64,000 bases of DNA from Gemmata massiliana (lineage in GTDB: Bacteria > Planctomycetota > Planctomycetia > Gemmatales > Gemmataceae), in contig HG799462.1 of the NCBI GenBank assembly GCA_000531095.1, positions 995,551 through 1,059,550 on the forward strand. Direction: 5' to 3'. Positions 62,152 to 64,000 of this stretch are shown one piece after another. Positions within the stretch are counted from its first letter, which is position 1. Every line of letters starts with the position of its first letter. Below the pieces are notes generated by a model. That model saw only the letters and a program-made list of their open reading frames with translations. It had not been told where the DNA came from and ran no database searches. The position numbers were made by a program, and so were the translations under genes.

Positions 62152-64000
62152 TCAGCCGTTCAGTTCCACGGCCTCTTCCCAGTGCTGGTACAGGAGCGCG
62201 AGGGCGTTCTTCGATTTCTCCAGGTCGGCCATCGTGTCGCGGAGTCGCGTCGCGTCCTTGTACACGTCGGGCGTTTGCATCGCGGCTTCGAGGTCCGTGA
62301 TCTTCTGTTCGGTCTTCGCGATGTCCGCTTCGAGGTCCGGTACTTTCCGGTACGGGAACTTCCGTTTGGGCTTTGCGGGTTTCGCGTCGCCTATTGGCGC
62401 TCGTGGGGCGCTCGCGGGTTCATTTCCGCTGGCCTTCCGACCGGAGCCAGCCTTTTCGTTCGCTTTGTCAGCCTGTTCGCGGGCCTGACGCAGCAACTCG
62501 TAGGTGTCGTAGTTGCCGTAAACGACTTCCGTAGTGCCGTCGGCGAAGACGATCATCAGGTCCGCGACGCGGTTCAGGAAGTAGCGGTCGTGGCTCACGA
62601 CAATACACGTGCCCTCGTATTCTTTCAGCGCCTGTTCAAGCGAGTCGCAGGCCCAGATGTCGAGGTGGTTTGTCGGTTCGTCGAGGATGAGCAGGTTCGC
62701 GCCGTTCACCGTGAGCTTCGCGAGCGCGGCCCGCGACCGCTCGCCCCCGGAGAGTGATTTGATGGGGTGCTCGACGATCTCGCCGTGCAGCCCGAAGCTG
62801 CCGAGCAGGTCGCGCATCTTCTGCTCAGTCTGCTGCGGGTCGTCGTCGGGCCACACGGCCCGGATCACGCTCTTTTCAGGGTCGAGGATCGCGAGGTGCT
62901 GATCGAGGTAGCCCGGGAACACGAGGTGCCCGCGCTGCACGAGACCGCTCGTGGGTTCCTCTTCCCCGAGTAGGATCTTGAGCAGCGTCGTTTTGCCACA
63001 GCCGTTGGCGCCCATGATCCCGAGGCGCTTGCCGCGCGGGAGGTCGAAGTTCAGGTTCTCGAACAGCTTCTTCTCGCCGAACCGCTTCGTTAGGTCTTCC
63101 GTGTGGAACACGACGTCGCCAGAGCGCGTGACTTCGCTGAACGCGATGTTCGGACCGCTCACCTTCGTGGGCTTTTCGATTCGGTCGATCCGGTCGAGCG
63201 CCTTCACACGCGACTGGGCCTGTTTCGCGAGCTGTCCGTAGTGCGCCCGGCGGATGTACTCTTCTTGCTTCTCGATGTATTCCCGCTGCGCCTCGAATTC
63301 CTTCAGCTCGCGCTCGAACTTCTCGTCGCGGAGCCGCACGTACTGTTTGAAGCTCCCGGGGTAACTCGTGATCTTCCGCTGGTGCAGCTCGAACGTCTTG
63401 TTCGTCACCTTGTCGAGGAAGTACCGGTCGTGGCTGACGACGAGCATGCCCTCGGGTTGCTGTGCGAGGTAGTTTTCGAGCCACCGCGTGGTGCTGATGT
63501 CGAGGTGGTTGCTCGGCTCGTCGAGGAGCATCACGTCGGGCGCGGAGAGGAGCAGCTTCGCGAGTAGCAGTCGGCGCTGCTGGCCGCCGGAGAACGTGTT
63601 CACGTCGCGGTCGAGGTCCGTGGCCTTGAACCCCAGGCCCGCGAGCACGCCCTCGACCTTGTGGTCGAGTTCAAATGCGTCGTGGTGGCGGAGCAGTTCG
63701 GTGAGGCGGTCGAACCGTGCGCTCAGTTGCTTGTGCTGGATCTCGTCGGTCGCCGCGGCGAGTTCTTCCGCCACGCGCTCGAACTCGCGCTGCGTTGCGA
63801 GCAACTCGTTGAACGCGCTCTTCGCTTCCTCGAACAGCGTGCGCCCGACGGGGAACTCGGCGACCTGCTGGAGCAACCCGAGGCGCGCGCCCGCGTGCAG
63901 TTGGACTTTCCCGGAATCGGGTTCGTCCAACCCCGCGAGGATGCGCAAGAGGGTCGTTTTGCCGGCCCCGTTTGGGCCGACGAACCCGACCCGCTCGCCC
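62152..64000 (-). CDS. ABC-F family ATPase (Uup/EttA type), partial
   Basis: The 5' end lies beyond the right edge; 616 codons are present. Reverse-complement reading at the edge gives GFVGPNGAGKTTLLRILAGL, the first Walker A. Two ABC domains: the first with FSGGQQRRLLLAKLLLSAPD signature and DEPSNHLDI Walker B, the second with LGIMGANGCGKTTLLKILLG and LSGGERSRAALAKL. Between them is the ABC-F linker (about 80 charged residues, EREFKEFEAQ-type). The C-terminal coiled coil (LEADIAKTEQKITDLEAAMQ) is of the Uup type. Cytoplasmic, ribosome-associated translation or structure-clearing factor rather than a transporter. Confidence 0.9.
   Translation of the reverse strand, partial: GERVGFVGPNGAGKTTLLRILAGLDEPDSGKVQLHAGARLGLLQQVAEFPVGRTLFEEAKSAFNELLATQREFERVAEELAAATDEIQHKQLSARFDRLTELLRHHDAFELDHKVEGVLAGLGFKATDLDRDVNTFSGGQQRRLLLAKLLLSAPDVMLLDEPSNHLDISTTRWLENYLAQQPEGMLVVSHDRYFLDKVTNKTFELHQRKITSYPGSFKQYVRLRDEKFERELKEFEAQREYIEKQEEYIRRAHYGQLAKQAQSRVKALDRIDRIEKPTKVSGPNIAFSEVTRSGDVVFHTEDLTKRFGEKKLFENLNFDLPRGKRLGIMGANGCGKTTLLKILLGEEEPTSGLVQRGHLVFPGYLDQHLAILDPEKSVIRAVWPDDDPQQTEQKMRDLLGSFGLHGEIVEHPIKSLSGGERSRAALAKLTVNGANLLILDEPTNHLDIWACDSLEQALKEYEGTCIVVSHDRYFLNRVADLMIVFADGTTEVVYGNYDTYELLRQAREQADKANEKAGSGRKASGNEPASAPRAPIGDAKPAKPKRKFPYRKVPDLEADIAKTEQKITDLEAAMQTPDVYKDATRLRDTMADLEKSKNALALLYQHWEEAVELNG

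Overview
This window reads as chromosome of a high-GC planctomycete, most likely a member of the Gemmataceae. That rests on the combination of protein families seen: a DUF1559 prepilin-like protein, a TIGR02996 repeat-companion protein, a YXWXGXW-repeat envelope protein, a PEP-CTERM protein, ECF sigma factors with small membrane or zinc-binding partners, a bacterial-type Ser/Thr kinase, BamA, and DapL. No rRNA, tRNA, CRISPR array, phage or transposase gene was recognised.

Layout. 1-302: start of an HI0933-type flavoprotein (minus). 600-3105: a two-gene type II restriction-modification cassette (C5-cytosine methylase, then a probable EcoO109I/PmeII-like endonuclease), visibly less GC-rich than its surroundings. 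3180-8506: an aerotolerance-type Bat locus (BatA, BatB, BatC, BatD, BatE). 8552-9348: ECF sigma factor with a zinc-finger anti-sigma factor (minus). 9515-14566: HAD phosphatase, a large YXWXGXW/proline-rich exported protein, a GNAT acetyltransferase and a SUFU-domain protein. 14640-19847: a Ser/Thr kinase divergent from a four-gene operon of single-pass membrane, coiled-coil proteins. 20025-24838: PEP-CTERM protein, 2-Cys peroxiredoxin, membrane protein, BamA. 25138-31181: second ECF sigma unit, SMP-30-like and esterase genes, PAS-GAF histidine kinase, LL-diaminopimelate aminotransferase. 31197-34389: a possibly frameshifted hypothetical gene, an OPA-type transporter and a doubly broken alcohol dehydrogenase. 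34445-39359: TIGR02996 protein, DUF1559 protein, Fur regulator, FlgM-like protein, endonuclease V. 39719-43741: a 1,340-residue Pls/PosA-type non-ribosomal peptide synthetase. 43791-47879: two tandem paralogues with prenyltransferase-like and HEAT-like regions. 48047-55433: flavin oxidoreductase, HpcH/HpaI aldolase, lipoprotein, M61 peptidase and others. 55988-58411: SWIM/SNF2 helicase. 58538-59404: two small tyrosine-rich secreted proteins. 59554-62103: orphan ImpE/TagJ protein and three small unknowns. 62152 to the end: ABC-F ATPase.

The most notable non-gene signal is a set of short palindromic repeats that sit inside or against genes. One composite element (33745-33838 and 57515-57606, sharing a perfect 41-nt unit in opposite orientation, with a half-element at 60681-60718) has broken an alcohol dehydrogenase in one place and been absorbed in frame into a helicase and into a hypothetical protein in the others. 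Other palindromes lie at 7680-7716 (against the start of batE), 10170-10222, 50803-50932 (27-bp perfect terminal inverted repeats) and 55749-55803. A GCTAAC/GTTAGC motif also recurs in three intergenic regions.
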